Below are positions 5,223 through 5,832 of a DNA stretch of 5,832 bases, one piece after another. A model generated the notes under the pieces. It saw nothing but the letters and a program-made list of their open reading frames with translations, was not told the DNA's origin and made no database searches. Both the position numbers and the translations under genes were made by a program. Position 1 is the stretch's first letter; every line of letters starts with the position of its first letter. The DNA comes from Thermoleophilia bacterium (GTDB lineage: Bacteria > Actinomycetota > Thermoleophilia > Miltoncostaeales > Miltoncostaeaceae). The stretch covers positions 1 to 5,832 of the forward strand of contig JAOTZF010000117.1 in the NCBI GenBank assembly GCA_029861485.1. The letters are read 5' to 3'.

Positions 5223-5239
5223 TGATCGCGATCAAGGAG
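5223..5239 (+). promoter_or_regulatory. Palindrome TGATCGCGATCA abutting the VOC ribosome binding site
   Basis: A perfect 12-base palindrome (5223-5234) shares its last base with the AAGGAG binding site (5234-5239), which lies seven bases before GTG 5247. A dimeric protein bound here would block initiation or elongation, so it is a plausible operator. A chance palindrome is also possible. The AAGGAG site itself is convincing and fixes the start of the VOC gene. Confidence 0.4.
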
Positions 5240-5246
5240 AGCCCTC

Positions 5247-5832
5247 GTGCCCGAGCGCACTGGATATGCACCAGGTACCCCGTCGTGGGTGGACCTCGCC
5301 TCCACCGACGTCGATGCCGCCAAGAAGTTCTACGGCGAGGTCTTCGGCTGGGATTTCCACGACATGCCCACTGACCAGGGCGGTTCGTACACGATGGCCA
5401 CTAAGGGCGGGAAGGCCGTCGCAGGGATCATGAGCCAGCCGCCGATGATGGCCGAGCAAGGTCTGCCATCGGCATGGAACACCTATGTCACGGTGGCGAG
5501 CTGCGACGACTGTGTCGCGGAGGCCCAAGATGCCGGCGGCGCGGTCGCCATGCCGCCGATGGACGTGATGGACGCGGGCCGTATGGCCGTCGTGACCGAC
5601 ACGACCGGGGCGGCATGTTGCCTGTGGGAGCCCAACAGCAGTATCGGTGCCGAGGTCGTTAACGAGCACGGGGCGTGGAGCTGGGCATCTCTGATGACAG
5701 ACGACCAGTCGAGCGCCAGCGACTTCTACTCCAAGCTCTTCGGCTGGCAGGCCAAGGCCGAGCAGATGCCCGACGGCAACGCGCTGACCCTCTACACGCT
5801 CCAAGGAGCTCCGGTCGCGCCGGCGGGGGCGC
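5247..5832 (+). CDS. Two-domain VOC (glyoxalase-fold) family protein, Cfp30B-like, 3' end outside window
   Basis: GTG 5247, seven bases after AAGGAG, opens a frame with no stop before the window end (195 complete codons). The protein begins VPERTGYAPGTPSWVDLAST. The first VOC module spans about residues 12-130, with DVDAAKKFYGEVFGWDF, then PPMDVMDAGRMAVVTDTTG (103-121) and LWEPN. The second begins at about 143 (GAWSWASLMTDDQSSASDFYSKLFGW). This tandem layout and the MDVMDAGRMAV segment resemble the mycobacterial antigen Cfp30B (Rv0577) and many actinobacterial bleomycin-resistance/dioxygenase-like VOC proteins of about 260 residues, so roughly 65 residues are probably missing. VOC enzymes bind a metal or small ligand between paired modules, but this subgroup has no secure reaction, so none is assigned. 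C86-x2-C89 and the C124-C125 pair stand out. It may be controlled by the elements in its long leader. Confidence 0.9.
   Translation, partial: MPERTGYAPGTPSWVDLASTDVDAAKKFYGEVFGWDFHDMPTDQGGSYTMATKGGKAVAGIMSQPPMMAEQGLPSAWNTYVTVASCDDCVAEAQDAGGAVAMPPMDVMDAGRMAVVTDTTGAACCLWEPNSSIGAEVVNEHGAWSWASLMTDDQSSASDFYSKLFGWQAKAEQMPDGNALTLYTLQGAPVAPAGA

Larger units (their letters stand above)
4865..5246. other. 382-base gene-free region upstream of the VOC gene
   Basis: I find no convincing gene on either strand. The open frames that cross it are extensions of antisense or shadow frames, with low-complexity Arg/Pro/Ala translations. It holds GC palindromes at its left end, an AT-richer patch (about 4967-5025) with promoter-like and operator-like sequence, a TAGGCT hexamer (5102-5107) that could be a -10 box but has no clear -35, a leader hairpin (5179-5199) and a palindrome next to the VOC ribosome binding site (5223-5234). 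Confidence 0.6.

Noticed and set aside
4895..5323. 142-codon minus-strand open frame in the gap before the VOC gene
   Set aside because: It overlaps the VOC start antisense, has no convincing binding site and shows no family features.
4687..5433. 248-codon plus-strand open frame overlapping the hypothetical gene, the gap and the VOC gene
   Set aside because: It overlaps two better-supported genes in other frames and its translation is Pro/Arg-rich with no recognisable domain.

Overview
The window is about 70% GC, with strongly GC-biased third codon positions in every convincing gene. The protein types point to a high-GC actinobacterium: a large REC/PAS/GAF/GGDEF/HD-GYP protein, an actinobacterial-type TauE/SafE permease, and a two-domain VOC protein of the mycobacterial Cfp30B (Rv0577) kind. 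A Solirubrobacterales/Thermoleophilia-like lineage would fit, but that is inference. I see no mobile element, tRNA, rRNA or CRISPR.

Left edge (1-283): the last 33 codons of a plus-strand gene end at 104. A candidate 58-residue minus-strand small protein (283-107) starts on the stop codon of the large signalling gene through a GTGA overlap. The two converging reading frames stop inside one perfect 12-base palindrome.

Minus-strand block (4332-107): read 5' to 3', this holds a 17-codon leader peptide, a class I SAM methyltransferase (Tam-like), a TauE/SafE-family membrane permease and a 702-residue multidomain HD-GYP c-di-GMP phosphodiesterase, then the small protein. The gaps of 109 and 138 bases between the main genes mean cotranscription is possible but not shown. 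The permease is split by two compensating single-base frame changes, each at a short G/C run. These look more like sequence errors than decay. In the HD-GYP protein the output domain looks intact, while its receiver and GGDEF domains have lost their key residues.

Right side (4333-5832): a divergent intergenic region holds a TGGTGT/ACACCA inverted repeat. It is followed by a plus-strand gene of unknown function (4475-4864). A 382-base gene-free stretch then carries a locally AT-richer patch with promoter-like and operator-like sequence, a leader hairpin, and a 12-base palindrome against the ribosome binding site. The last gene is a two-domain VOC (glyoxalase-fold) protein cut by the window end.

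Nothing here amounts to a clearly new multi-gene system. The best leads are the ATGA-coupled leader peptide, the GTGA-coupled small protein, and the HD-GYP protein with two apparently dead domains.
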